Below, piece by piece: positions 6,394 to 15,049 of a stretch of DNA of 47,838 nucleotides. A program made the translations under genes and the position numbers. Positions within the stretch are counted from its first letter, which is position 1. Every line of letters begins with the position of its first letter. The notes beneath the pieces are model-generated. The model did no database searches. It saw nothing but the letters and a program-made list of their open reading frames with translations, and had not been told where the DNA came from. The stretch is taken from the NCBI GenBank assembly GCA_964617765.1, contig CAZTZY010000011.1, positions 1 to 47,838 of the forward strand. Reading direction: 5' to 3'. Source of the DNA: CAZTZY01 sp964617765 (GTDB lineage Bacteria > Pseudomonadota > Gammaproteobacteria > Pseudomonadales > DT-91).

Positions 6394-9030
6394 CTAAATC
6401 ACCAAACTTTTACTCACAATTTCATAAACATCCTTTGATAATGCGACTGAGGCTACTTTTTCAAGCATTTTTTGCATAGCCGCCGACCTAACGTTCTCCA
6501 TCTTTCTCCACCGGGTTAATGGCGTCAACAATCTCGACGCTACCTGCGGATTTATCTTATCCAGGTGAATCACTTGCTCTGCGAGAAAATTATATCCATC
6601 ACCAGAAACTTTGTGAAACTGAAGTGAATTTTGTGCACAAAATCCGGCTATCAACGAACGTACTTTATTCGGATTGGTATAATCAAATGCCTCGTGACAT
6701 AACAAAGCTTTAACTCTTCCCAGAGTATCATCCTTTTCACAGGAAGCCTGAACCTGTAACCACATATTGACCACTAAAGGTTCATTTTTCCATTGCTCAT
6801 AAAATTGATCCAACGCCTTAATTGCGTGAATCGATGCACTTTTAGAATTGACCAATAATTTGAGCGCCACTAACTGTTCTGTCATCGTGGGCGCAGTGTT
6901 AAACTGATGTACGCAGCATTGAATGATCGCATCTTCCTCAAGCAATATTAAATACGATAATGCCGTATTACGGAAACTTCGTGATGCCCTTGCCTCAGCC
7001 GAAAGCCCCTCAACTCGAGAAGCTAACCTCTGATAAATGTCCATTAATTTAACACGCAATACCTGGGCAATGTGCATGCGCACAATTTTTCTGGCAGCAA
7101 AGATTAATTCTGGATCAGCCTTGTCATAAAACTCTGCTATATATGCATCACTCGGCATTGCGAACATTAATGCCAACATAGCCTTATCAATTGACTCACT
7201 CTCTAACAAGAGACTTAAAGATGATGTCATAAACTGCAATGAAGAATCCCACGGCTTTTCATAAATGATATTCATAATGATTTTAGTCGCCAGAGTTTGA
7301 CCGGCATCCCATTGGCTAAATCCATCAGTATCAATAGCCATCAAGTGTGCCAATTGCTCGTCACTATAAGAAAAATCCACTTTTACTGGAGCAGAAAAAC
7401 CCCGCAATAGTGATGGAACAGGTTTTTCAAAAACGCCTTCAAAAATAAAGCTATTTTTAAAGCGTTTAACATCAAGCACCATCTCGGTATTATCAGGCGT
7501 TTCCAGCGAAGTACCGCCTTTTAAACGCAAAGGTAATGCACCGGCATCACCGTAAAGGGATAATTTCACTGGAATATGAAAAGGCAATTTATTTTCCTCA
7601 CCGGGCGTAGGCTTGGTTATTTGCTCAATCGTTAAATGATACTCTTTTGAATCCCCATCATATTGATCGGTAACTTTAAGCAGCGGCGTACCTGATTGAG
7701 AATACCACAACCTGAATTGTTGAAGATCAATACCCGAAGCCTCCTCCATGCACAGGACAAAATCTTCACAAGTGACTGCCTGTCCGTCATGACGTAAAAA
7801 ATACAAATCCGTTGCCTTCCTGAATAAATCCTCACCCAGAATATTGGCTAACATACGAACAACTTCTGCACCTTTTTCATAAATAGTGACTGTATAGAAA
7901 TTCGAAATTTCAATATACGACTCAGGGCGAACAGGATGCGCCATAGGACCGTCATCTTCGGCAAATTGCACTGCACGTAAAAATATAACATCCTCGATAC
8001 GCCTGACATCCCTGCTATTCATGTCTGCAGAAAATTCCGCGTCACGATAAACAGTAAACCCCTCCTTTAAGCTTAACTGGAACCAGTCACGACAAGTCAC
8101 CCGATTACCGGACCAGTTATGAAAATATTCATGGGCAACCACAGCTTCAACTCGCTCAAACCCATCATCGGTCGTCGTCCCGGGATTAGCCAGAACGCAG
8201 GAAGTGTTGAAAATATTCAGGCCTTTATTTTCCATGGCTCCCATATTGAAATCATCAACCGCGACAATCATGAAAGTATCCAGATCATATTCTCGACCAT
8301 AAACCTCTTCATCCCAACGCATCGCATTTTTTAGTGAATGCATGGCATGATCACATTTATCCAGATCCTTGGTTTCAACAAAAATTTTTAAAGAAACATC
8401 TCTGCCGGTATGCGTAACAAATTTATCTTCGAGGCATGCCAGATTACCCGCCACCAAGGCAAACAAATAACATGGCTTTTTGAAAGGATCATGCCAGGTT
8501 ACTACACGCAGGTTATTTTCAATGATATCAGAAATACAATTACCGTTAGATAGCATCACCGCAAAACTGTTTTTTTCTGCAACAAGGGTGACATGAAACT
8601 CACTCATCACATCAGGCCTGTCCAGATAATAGGTAATCTTGCGAAAACCTTCCGCCTCACATTGTGTGCAATACATTCCTCGCGAACGGTACAACCCTTC
8701 CAGAGAAGTATTCTTTTCTGGATGTATTGCAGTAACACACTCGAGTACAAAATTATCTCCAACCTGTCCAAGAGTAATAATGATATTTTCACTATTAATT
8801 TGGTATAACGATTTTTTAATTTCTACCCCATCAATTTTAATACTGCGCAACTCCAGATCCTGGCCATCAAGAATCAATTCACCCACCGAAAAGGCCGGAT
8901 TTTTCCTCATCATTAATCGAGAAGAAACAACCGTAGTACCCTCATGTAATTCAAACGTCAAAAAGGTTTGATCAATATAAAAAGCTGGCTGCTGATAATC
9001 TTTTGCGTAAATGGTATTTTGAACATGCAT
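6394..9030 (-). CDS. pepN: Aminopeptidase N (M1 family)
   Basis: A zinc metalloprotease that removes N-terminal residues from peptides in the cytoplasm. It has 878 residues (E. coli PepN 870). The exopeptidase motif GAMENKGLNIFN is present. The zinc site is H300-E-Y-F-H304 with E323 as third ligand (in LSLKEGF), matching E. coli positions within three residues. The catalytic tyrosine probably lies in the FYTVTIYEKGAEVVRM segment. The long C-terminal helical domain is complete. The start is ATG at 9030 with AGGAA immediately upstream. It is 25 bases after the DUF2797 gene and probably belongs to the nadK-led run. Confidence 0.97.
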   Translation of the reverse strand: MHVQNTIYAKDYQQPAFYIDQTFLTFELHEGTTVVSSRLMMRKNPAFSVGELILDGQDLELRSIKIDGVEIKKSLYQINSENIIITLGQVGDNFVLECVTAIHPEKNTSLEGLYRSRGMYCTQCEAEGFRKITYYLDRPDVMSEFHVTLVAEKNSFAVMLSNGNCISDIIENNLRVVTWHDPFKKPCYLFALVAGNLACLEDKFVTHTGRDVSLKIFVETKDLDKCDHAMHSLKNAMRWDEEVYGREYDLDTFMIVAVDDFNMGAMENKGLNIFNTSCVLANPGTTTDDGFERVEAVVAHEYFHNWSGNRVTCRDWFQLSLKEGFTVYRDAEFSADMNSRDVRRIEDVIFLRAVQFAEDDGPMAHPVRPESYIEISNFYTVTIYEKGAEVVRMLANILGEDLFRKATDLYFLRHDGQAVTCEDFVLCMEEASGIDLQQFRLWYSQSGTPLLKVTDQYDGDSKEYHLTIEQITKPTPGEENKLPFHIPVKLSLYGDAGALPLRLKGGTSLETPDNTEMVLDVKRFKNSFIFEGVFEKPVPSLLRGFSAPVKVDFSYSDEQLAHLMAIDTDGFSQWDAGQTLATKIIMNIIYEKPWDSSLQFMTSSLSLLLESESIDKAMLALMFAMPSDAYIAEFYDKADPELIFAARKIVRMHIAQVLRVKLMDIYQRLASRVEGLSAEARASRSFRNTALSYLILLEEDAIIQCCVHQFNTAPTMTEQLVALKLLVNSKSASIHAIKALDQFYEQWKNEPLVVNMWLQVQASCEKDDTLGRVKALLCHEAFDYTNPNKVRSLIAGFCAQNSLQFHKVSGDGYNFLAEQVIHLDKINPQVASRLLTPLTRWRKMENVRSAAMQKMLEKVASVALSKDVYEIVSKSLVI

Positions 9031-9055
9031 GGAAATTCCTGCTATAACAACGAGG

Positions 9056-9886
9056 TTAATTAAGGCTGATATTTAGATGGTACGAAGTATATTTGCGCAA
9101 ATTAAGCACGCCGGTATCGAGCATCAGGTATTGCCCTTTTATACCCATGATCTTACCGGTAATGTCTGGTGTTTTATCAAAACACAAGGAACTCACTTTT
9201 GTAGGATAAACAATAACCGGGTAATCAATGGAGGTTATTTCGGCATTTTCAATTTTCTGAACCGCATTAATGCCATGAATATTTGCCAACGCCATTAATT
9301 CATTATCTGTTTCCAGAAATAAACGATCCCGCTCAGCTTGCAGATCAATCGCACTCATTTCATTTTTAAGCATTTTTCGCCAATCAGTTTTATCAGCAAT
9401 GTGTTGTTTGAAAATCACCTCAACCAATCCTGATAACAAACGCGATTTCGTCCTGAAAATGGGCAAGGCCTGAACTGCACCCTGGTCTATCCAGCGCGTG
9501 GGGACCTGGGAGTGACGGGTAATACCCACCTTGATTCCTGATGAATTCGCCAAATAGACAATATGTTCAATCATGCAATGAGTTTCCGCCCAATCCGGCT
9601 CTCGACAAGTACCTGCAGAAAAATGGCATTTTTCAGGACTCATAATGCAACTATCACATTGAGCCAACGTCGTCATGCACGGATAACAATATCCTTGCGC
9701 ATAACTTTTTTTTGTTTTCCTGCCGCAATGCTGGCAATGAATAACACCATTAAATGAAAGTGTTATGTTCTCCCCAATAAGGGCATTCATATCCAGCAAA
9801 AAATCATCCACCGGTAATTGATAAGAAACCGGCGAACTTAAATCAGTTTTCATTTTGGCAATATGGCCACTCGCTAATAACTGCAC
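9056..9886 (-). CDS. DUF2797 family protein
   Basis: A conserved protein of unknown function, 276 residues. I recognise the DUF2797 layout: an N-terminal LLASGHIAKM segment, and a cysteine-rich middle (CQHCGRKTKKSYAQGYCYPC, then CDSC and later CHFSAGTCREPDW) that looks like a metal-binding knuckle. After that comes a segment resembling a GIY-YIG-like strand (VYLANSSGIKVGITRHSQVPTRWIDQGA), then a helical half. The start is GTG at 9884-9886, preceded by AGGGG at good spacing. No ATG is better placed. It sits 28 bases downstream of the YeaC-like gene. The resemblance to nucleases is my reading and is not tested. Confidence 0.85.
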   Translation of the reverse strand: MQLLASGHIAKMKTDLSSPVSYQLPVDDFLLDMNALIGENITLSFNGVIHCQHCGRKTKKSYAQGYCYPCMTTLAQCDSCIMSPEKCHFSAGTCREPDWAETHCMIEHIVYLANSSGIKVGITRHSQVPTRWIDQGAVQALPIFRTKSRLLSGLVEVIFKQHIADKTDWRKMLKNEMSAIDLQAERDRLFLETDNELMALANIHGINAVQKIENAEITSIDYPVIVYPTKVSSLCFDKTPDITGKIMGIKGQYLMLDTGVLNLRKYTSYHLNISLN

Positions 9887-9914
9887 AACAACCCCTATCG
9901 TAGTATCAAATGAA

Positions 9915-10172
9915 TTAATGCTGCCATTTTATCGGCTTTTCTTCTGCATCGTCTGAATGACATGCCGAACCCGTTGTATTCACATAACCGACCCGTTCTT
10001 CCTCTGGGAAGTTATGCTCTATCTCATAAGCGATAACGGCTTGCATGGAAGCGAATTTTTGCTCTTCAGTCAGAACCCTGCCATCAGGCCATTTGCCAAT
10101 TTCTACCGCCGTTTTTAAACGGTGGTATATTTCAGGATCCAGTTTCTGAATCAATGTTTTGAAATCCATCAT
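9915..10172 (-). CDS. YeaC-like (DUF1315) small protein
   Basis: An 84-85 residue protein resembling E. coli YeaC. The segment LDPEIYHRLKTAVEIGKWPDGRVLTEEQK aligns with the YeaC core (TPEVYQRLATAVELGKWPDG). The C-terminus is rich in charged and polar residues. Function is unknown. Two consecutive ATG codons are available (10172 and 10169). The GGGGG ribosome-binding stretch is only one base before the first, so the second is perhaps the true start. It starts 5 bases after the rhomboid gene stop, so the two are almost certainly co-transcribed. Confidence 0.85.
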   Translation of the reverse strand: MMDFKTLIQKLDPEIYHRLKTAVEIGKWPDGRVLTEEQKFASMQAVIAYEIEHNFPEEERVGYVNTTGSACHSDDAEEKPIKWQH

Positions 10173-10177
10173 ACCCC

Positions 10178-11050
10178 CTAAATACTCATAACATTAGCTT
10201 GTTTCTTGTTAAAAATAATGGCTAGCAAAAGACCTGCGATAAATCCTGCCAGATGCGCCCAGTTAGCAATTGAATAACCCAACAGTGCAAACACATTAAG
10301 GAAACCTAACAGCATCATTACAACTGAAACAATAAAAAAACCGCTGGGCAGAAAGAATGCCGGCGGACTTGAAACAAAGTTTTTATAACCGCAATAAGCC
10401 AGCAAGCCATAATTCACACCTGACATACCGCCAAACAAATGCCCGAGTGAAAAATAATACTGCCCAACATTGGATATTACCCCAGTAAATAACACCAATA
10501 ACAACAACCTGAGCGAACCCTCCCTGCTCTCGACCTGATGACCCAGAAACCAGAGGATAGTGGCATTAAAAGTGACATGCATAATATCGAAATGTAAAAA
10601 TATTGGCGTAACCAATCGCCATAATTGGCCATCAAGAATTTTTTGCCGAATAATATCAACGTCATTGACAGTGTAGTTTTCGCCCTCGAAGGAAAATCCC
10701 TGAAAACTGAACAACGATATCAACTGCAACTTTTGCACGAAAAAAATATAGAAACCCAGACAACACAAAACAACCAGACCCAGTGTAACCGGATATTGCA
10801 TTATTAAGTTTGGCAGGCCTCGATTTTTAGCAACAGGTGATAAGTCATCAGCAACTGAATTTATATAAGGCTGCTGTAAAAACCGCTGATATAATTGATT
10901 AGCCATCGTAATATGATCTTCCTCATAAACCCAGAGGACAACTTTATCATTATGCTCACTGAGCCTGTGCGGGAAATTGATTTGATTGAGAAAATGTGAG
11001 AATTCATTCATATCAGGCTGATCTTCAGGAAACTCAATGGCTGAAAACAT
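10178..11050 (-). CDS. Rhomboid intramembrane serine protease (GlpG type)
   Basis: An intramembrane serine protease that cleaves transmembrane substrates. The first ~75 residues form a soluble N-terminal domain like that of GlpG, followed by six predicted membrane helices. Catalytic dyad: S210 in GGMSGVNYG and H266 in WAHLAGF, close to GlpG S201 and H254. The family motifs LWRLVTPIFLH (about 143-153) and H153-x4-H158-x3-N162 are intact, so it should be active. At 290 residues it is slightly longer than E. coli GlpG (276). It is located between the metallophosphatase gene (6-base gap) and the YeaC-like gene, not next to glpR as in enterics. Confidence 0.92.
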   Translation of the reverse strand: MFSAIEFPEDQPDMNEFSHFLNQINFPHRLSEHNDKVVLWVYEEDHITMANQLYQRFLQQPYINSVADDLSPVAKNRGLPNLIMQYPVTLGLVVLCCLGFYIFFVQKLQLISLFSFQGFSFEGENYTVNDVDIIRQKILDGQLWRLVTPIFLHFDIMHVTFNATILWFLGHQVESREGSLRLLLLVLFTGVISNVGQYYFSLGHLFGGMSGVNYGLLAYCGYKNFVSSPPAFFLPSGFFIVSVVMMLLGFLNVFALLGYSIANWAHLAGFIAGLLLAIIFNKKQANVMSI

Positions 11051-11056
11051 GGCTTC

Positions 11057-12028
11057 TTATTTCCCCAAAGAACAATCGACATAGACAAAATTACTGTTAC
11101 TCAATGCCTTATCCTGAACATCAAATCGATATGCTACCAGCTTACCCTGATTCACGGCAGAATAATCCAGACACGCAATATTGGCACGAACAAGACTAGG
11201 CAAACCATTTAACCAATAATGACCTACAAATAACGGCTTTTCTGTAGGCGCATAATAAACCAGCTTGCTTTTATCGCTATCACTAACAGATTTTAAACGG
11301 TGCTCATCCGGAATTGGATCTGGCTGAAAGACGATATCATCATAGGTATCCACAGCATCCGACCAGAAATCTACACGGAAGGTTTTACGGTAAAATCCAT
11401 CACGACCCTTGAGATATTGACCTTCAGGAAAAGATAAACTTAATCCCTTGGTGAGCCTGTCAATAACACGCAAGGGCAGTTTTTCATGAAGATGCAAAAG
11501 CCGCACAAAATCCGGCATGAGTTTATTGGTCTGGAATTCCTTCCAGTAACTATTGATAAGATGGCTATCCCAGCACGCATGAACCACCCTGAATTTTTCG
11601 AATTCAATAAATAAAGGTAAGGTTTCAAACCAGTCGAGATAATATTGCCATTCCTCAGGATGATGCCTGAATTCTTCTAACGTTTCTTTAATTTGCTGGT
11701 GACTTCTTTCGTTTCTTGGCCGTAAAAAATCGTCCTCGAACGGGGTATGATACGCAATCGCATTAAATTCATGATTACCCATCACCACTTGTGCAGAGCC
11801 ATTATCAGCCATGGCTTTGACTATGCTTAGTGTCCGGCGTATTTCTGAACCCCTGTCGAGCAAATCGCCGACAAAAATGGCTTGCCGGGGAAATTTCAGA
11901 TCTGCATATTGGTAGCCTTGCATTGTATTATGATAACCGAGTTTTAATAACAACTCTTCTAATGCAGAAGCGCAACCGTGAATATCACCAATTATATCAA
12001 AACCTGAAAAAGCCGAAGGTTGAATCAT
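11057..12028 (-). CDS. Metallophosphatase, PrpE/ApaH-like
   Basis: A calcineurin-like metal-dependent phosphoesterase of 323 residues. The metal-binding motifs are in order: DIIGDIHGCASALEELL (GDxHG), FVGDLLDRGSE (GDxxDRG) and VMGNHEFNAIAY (GNHE). Later histidines lie in RVVHACWD and FVGHYWLNG. This set is shared by diadenosine-tetraphosphate hydrolases and protein Ser/Thr phosphatases, and the overall form resembles the PrpE group. The substrate cannot be decided from the sequence. The ATG at 12028 is 2 bases after the nadK stop, so the two genes are co-translated. The pairing with NAD kinase suggests a nucleotide-related job, but that is inference. Confidence 0.85.
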   Translation of the reverse strand: MIQPSAFSGFDIIGDIHGCASALEELLLKLGYHNTMQGYQYADLKFPRQAIFVGDLLDRGSEIRRTLSIVKAMADNGSAQVVMGNHEFNAIAYHTPFEDDFLRPRNERSHQQIKETLEEFRHHPEEWQYYLDWFETLPLFIEFEKFRVVHACWDSHLINSYWKEFQTNKLMPDFVRLLHLHEKLPLRVIDRLTKGLSLSFPEGQYLKGRDGFYRKTFRVDFWSDAVDTYDDIVFQPDPIPDEHRLKSVSDSDKSKLVYYAPTEKPLFVGHYWLNGLPSLVRANIACLDYSAVNQGKLVAYRFDVQDKALSNSNFVYVDCSLGK

Positions 12029-12030
12029 TA

Positions 12031-12915
12031 TTAATTGACGAGCTTATTGCCCCAACCCAGTTTATCCCTGCAAGTCGCATAAAAACTGTGATCCACCGGA
12101 TGGATTAATTTCAACTTGCTCGGTTTTTTGTAGATACAAATAGTATCTCCAGGTGCCGCTTTAATCCGCAAATGACCATCACAAGTAACCAATGCCTTCC
12201 TCTGGTTTTCTGCACCAATAATAATCTTGATCTCACTATTACCGTCTACCACAATAGGACGGCTACTCAAGGTATGAGGAAACATTGGCAACATCACCAG
12301 AGCATCGAGCTTGGGATGCATTATTGGCCCACCGCCAGACAGTGAATAAGCGGTAGAACCCGTAGGCGTTGAGACAATCAAACCATCGGAACGTTGTGAA
12401 TACACAAAACGATCATCAATATACGTTTCAAATTCAATCATGCGTGCAGCTCCACCAGAACTGACCACCACATCATTAAACGCACTGCCACGACCAACAA
12501 TTTCGTCATTACGTTTTACTACGGTATCCAGTAAAAAACGCTCTTCAACTACATATTTGCCATCAAGTACTTCACCTATCTTTTCTTCAATTTCAGAAGG
12601 GGAAATGTCGGTCAAAAATCCCAGACCACCACGGTTAACACCTACAACCGGCACATTATGTTTAGCGAGATTTCTGGCAGCCCCCAGCATGGAGCCGTCT
12701 CCACCCACGACAATGACCAAATCACACACTTTACCAATCAAAACGCGCGGGCAAACCTCTAGACCGTGGTTCGGCCACAACTGGGCAATTTCCTCTTCCA
12801 GAATAACCTTGAGTTGTCTTTTCAAAAGGAATGCCGCTATGGTTTTCACCGATTCCAATACCAAATCGCTGCCAACACGGCCAATAATGCCAATATGATG
12901 AAATTCTTGTGTCAT
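12031..12915 (-). CDS. nadK: NAD kinase
   Basis: Phosphorylates NAD to NADP, the source of cellular NADP. It has 294 residues, as usual (E. coli 292). The catalytic motif GGDGSMLGAARNLA, the segment GVNRGGLGFLTDI and the NAD-binding motif PTGSTAYSLSGGGPIMHP are all present. The start is ATG at 12915. It is the first gene of the minus-strand run nadK, metallophosphatase, rhomboid, YeaC-like, DUF2797, pepN. A 124-base gap separates it from the divergent DUF1853 gene, where its promoter should lie; I see no convincing consensus there. Confidence 0.96.
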   Translation of the reverse strand: MTQEFHHIGIIGRVGSDLVLESVKTIAAFLLKRQLKVILEEEIAQLWPNHGLEVCPRVLIGKVCDLVIVVGGDGSMLGAARNLAKHNVPVVGVNRGGLGFLTDISPSEIEEKIGEVLDGKYVVEERFLLDTVVKRNDEIVGRGSAFNDVVVSSGGAARMIEFETYIDDRFVYSQRSDGLIVSTPTGSTAYSLSGGGPIMHPKLDALVMLPMFPHTLSSRPIVVDGNSEIKIIIGAENQRKALVTCDGHLRIKAAPGDTICIYKKPSKLKLIHPVDHSFYATCRDKLGWGNKLVN

Positions 12916-13039
12916 AAATACCCTGCATCAGGAACTATAATGGGTTCAAGTATACAGCAGCCCAAGGATAAACAGTTGCCGAACAAATCAAAATCCTTTA
13001 AAAAATCCGGCTTTTATTGCCATTGCCAGACCGATTGAT

Positions 13040-13951
13040 ATGACTTTATTAAACACTCTCATTGCCTCCTTCAATCACGATATTACGCGTGATTTGGCCT
13101 GGTCCGTGTTTGCGCCACCCTTATTAAACAGCACTGCGATTCCGGCATTTCGTCCCGAGTTAACACACTCGCGCATTGAATGGCTAAAAGCCTTTGATAA
13201 GGCAACCACCACTAAAAACCCGGATTATCGACTGGGACGATACTATGAATCACTATGGAAACACTTTTTTGAACACGACCCGCAATATGAATATATTGCC
13301 CACAACATCGTCATCCAGCGCGCAGGGCAAACACTGGGTGAAATGGATTTTCTAGTGCTTGACCATCAGAACGGGCGTTTTTTACATATTGAAGTGGCGG
13401 TAAAATTTTATCTTTTCCATCCCATGTCCAGACAATCCCTCCAGACAAAAACTGAACCTGTAAGCATCAGTGATAATTCAAACTGGCTAGGCCCCAACAG
13501 CAAGGACAATCTGGATAGGAAATGGCGACATTTAATCCATCAACAATGCCAGTTAAGCCATCAACCGGAAGCGCTGCTGTCATTAAAAAAAATGGGGGTC
13601 GATATCACCCGACTGGATCAGGCTTTAGCCTTGAAGGGCTATGTCTTCACCCCAATGAATAACCACATAACTCCGCAGGGTTTTAACCCGGGAAATACTC
13701 TTCATCACTATTTCACTGCGGCAGAATTCAAAAATGGCGATTGGCATCATTCACTGTTGGGTATTATTCCGAAACAACGCTGGCTAACTCAAGCACATCA
13801 AAAAGAGGCGATAATGACTTTGGATTTTTCAGGACTGACCGATCGTACTGAAACGGCAAATTCGCCGATCATGATTGCAGAACTGGAAGAAACCAATGAC
13901 ATGCTTATAGAAAAAAAGCGATTTTTTATTACCCCGCCTTCGTGGCCATAA
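13040..13951 (+). CDS. DUF1853 family protein
   Basis: A conserved protein of unknown biochemical function, 303 residues, in the style of the DUF1853 family of gammaproteobacteria. The segment DYRLGRYYESLWKHFFEHDP, then VIQRAGQTLGEMDFLVLD and LHIEVAVKFYL, resembles a PD-(D/E)XK nuclease core: an E in the helix, the D of GEMDFLV, and ExxVK at IEVAVKF. If that reading is right, D and E/K would bind metal. It diverges from nadK. There is no clear ribosome-binding site before the ATG at 13040. It ends 25 bases before the convergent cNMP/rhodanese gene. Confidence 0.8.
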   Translation: MTLLNTLIASFNHDITRDLAWSVFAPPLLNSTAIPAFRPELTHSRIEWLKAFDKATTTKNPDYRLGRYYESLWKHFFEHDPQYEYIAHNIVIQRAGQTLGEMDFLVLDHQNGRFLHIEVAVKFYLFHPMSRQSLQTKTEPVSISDNSNWLGPNSKDNLDRKWRHLIHQQCQLSHQPEALLSLKKMGVDITRLDQALALKGYVFTPMNNHITPQGFNPGNTLHHYFTAAEFKNGDWHHSLLGIIPKQRWLTQAHQKEAIMTLDFSGLTDRTETANSPIMIAELEETNDMLIEKKRFFITPPSWP

Positions 13952-13976
13952 ACAGAATTACATTAAATAACCGCTA

Positions 13977-15047
13977 CTATAATGCGTTATAGGTTGCAGC
14001 CAAATCGCGATAAAGTGCATTAATTCCGGATTGTAACGCATAGGTCTTAAATCCCTGCTCATTCAAAAAGTACGCCGCGGCCTTGGCTCTTTCCTCTGAG
14101 GAAGAGTAAGTGACAAACACCTTGTTTTTATCCAGTAACAACGACTTTAGATAGACCAGATGCAATGGCAAGTTAATCGCCCTGGAATGATGGCCCAATT
14201 CAAATTCTTTTTGTGTCCTGACATCTAACAACTGGGCACCTGATTGCAAAAGTTCATCAACATTCGCTGGCGTTACCATTGTAACGACGGGCTGCGCCAG
14301 TAACTGATAAAAATCCATTTTTTCCAGACGCATCAAAACTCCGTCAGTTTGCATAACAATAGAAGCATTACGGAGATTATTGGTTACCAGTGCATCTTCA
14401 CCAAACACTGCACCCGGTTCCAGCACCGCCACCGGTTTATCACCCAGCTTTTTAATAAACACCTCAACTTTACCTGATTTCACCAGATAACAGCTGGTAC
14501 CTTCATCGCCTTCTACAATAATTTTCTCACCCTTTTTAACCGTAATTTCAGCAAACTTATCAAGGATTTTACGAATATTGATCGGGGGAATCTTGAAGAA
14601 TAACCTCGATTCCAGCAGCTTTTTTATCCAGACATAATCTTCAGAATAATGCTCATCACTAGCGATTTCAGCCAGCAAACATCGGGCAACCTGCCCCCAA
14701 CACAATAAATTCTCTACCAGGCTTGAATCAATCTTGAGGACACTGCAATCAGAGTCAGCAAGAACGGTTTTCTTTCTGGGAAATTCATGGGCTATTGGCT
14801 GGTAAGACAAGGCATCGCCAGCCTGAATGATAGCCAGATCACCCTCAGGACTAACCAGGGCCAACGAACCGTGCAGCAGGTAAAAATGCACAGCCGCACC
14901 ATCTCCAGCCCTGACCACAGTCTGACCTTTATAGAAATGCAAGGTGTCCGATTTTTGCACCAGCAAATCCAGCTGTTCATCAGACAACAAACCTAACGGA
15001 ATAAATGACCTGAGCAGGCTTTTACTGAGAAAGTTTTTTTCAGACAT
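13977..15047 (-). CDS. Double cyclic-nucleotide-binding protein with inactive rhodanese domain
   Basis: From the ATG at 15047 it has 356 residues. Two cNMP-binding beta-barrels come first (about 10-120 and 148-250), then a rhodanese fold (about 258-350). The second barrel keeps the phosphate-binding cassette pattern FGEDAL (E217) with R226, so it could bind cAMP or a similar ligand. The first barrel lacks it. The rhodanese loop, normally Y-C-x-S-G-x-R, reads YSSSEER with S315 in place of the cysteine, so sulfur transfer is unlikely. No helix-turn-helix is seen, so it is probably a sensor or scaffold rather than a transcription factor. The ATG lies 2 bases after the PLP-enzyme stop with AGGAG upstream; a TTG at 15068 would overlap that gene. 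Confidence 0.88.
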   Translation of the reverse strand: MSEKNFLSKSLLRSFIPLGLLSDEQLDLLVQKSDTLHFYKGQTVVRAGDGAAVHFYLLHGSLALVSPEGDLAIIQAGDALSYQPIAHEFPRKKTVLADSDCSVLKIDSSLVENLLCWGQVARCLLAEIASDEHYSEDYVWIKKLLESRLFFKIPPINIRKILDKFAEITVKKGEKIIVEGDEGTSCYLVKSGKVEVFIKKLGDKPVAVLEPGAVFGEDALVTNNLRNASIVMQTDGVLMRLEKMDFYQLLAQPVVTMVTPANVDELLQSGAQLLDVRTQKEFELGHHSRAINLPLHLVYLKSLLLDKNKVFVTYSSSEERAKAAAYFLNEQGFKTYALQSGINALYRDLAATYNAL

Positions 15048-15049
15048 AC

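Noticed and set aside
12440..12898. 152-codon open frame antisense to nadK
   Set aside because: Opposite nadK, Ser/Pro/Thr-rich with no domain. The frame is open because of codon choice in nadK.
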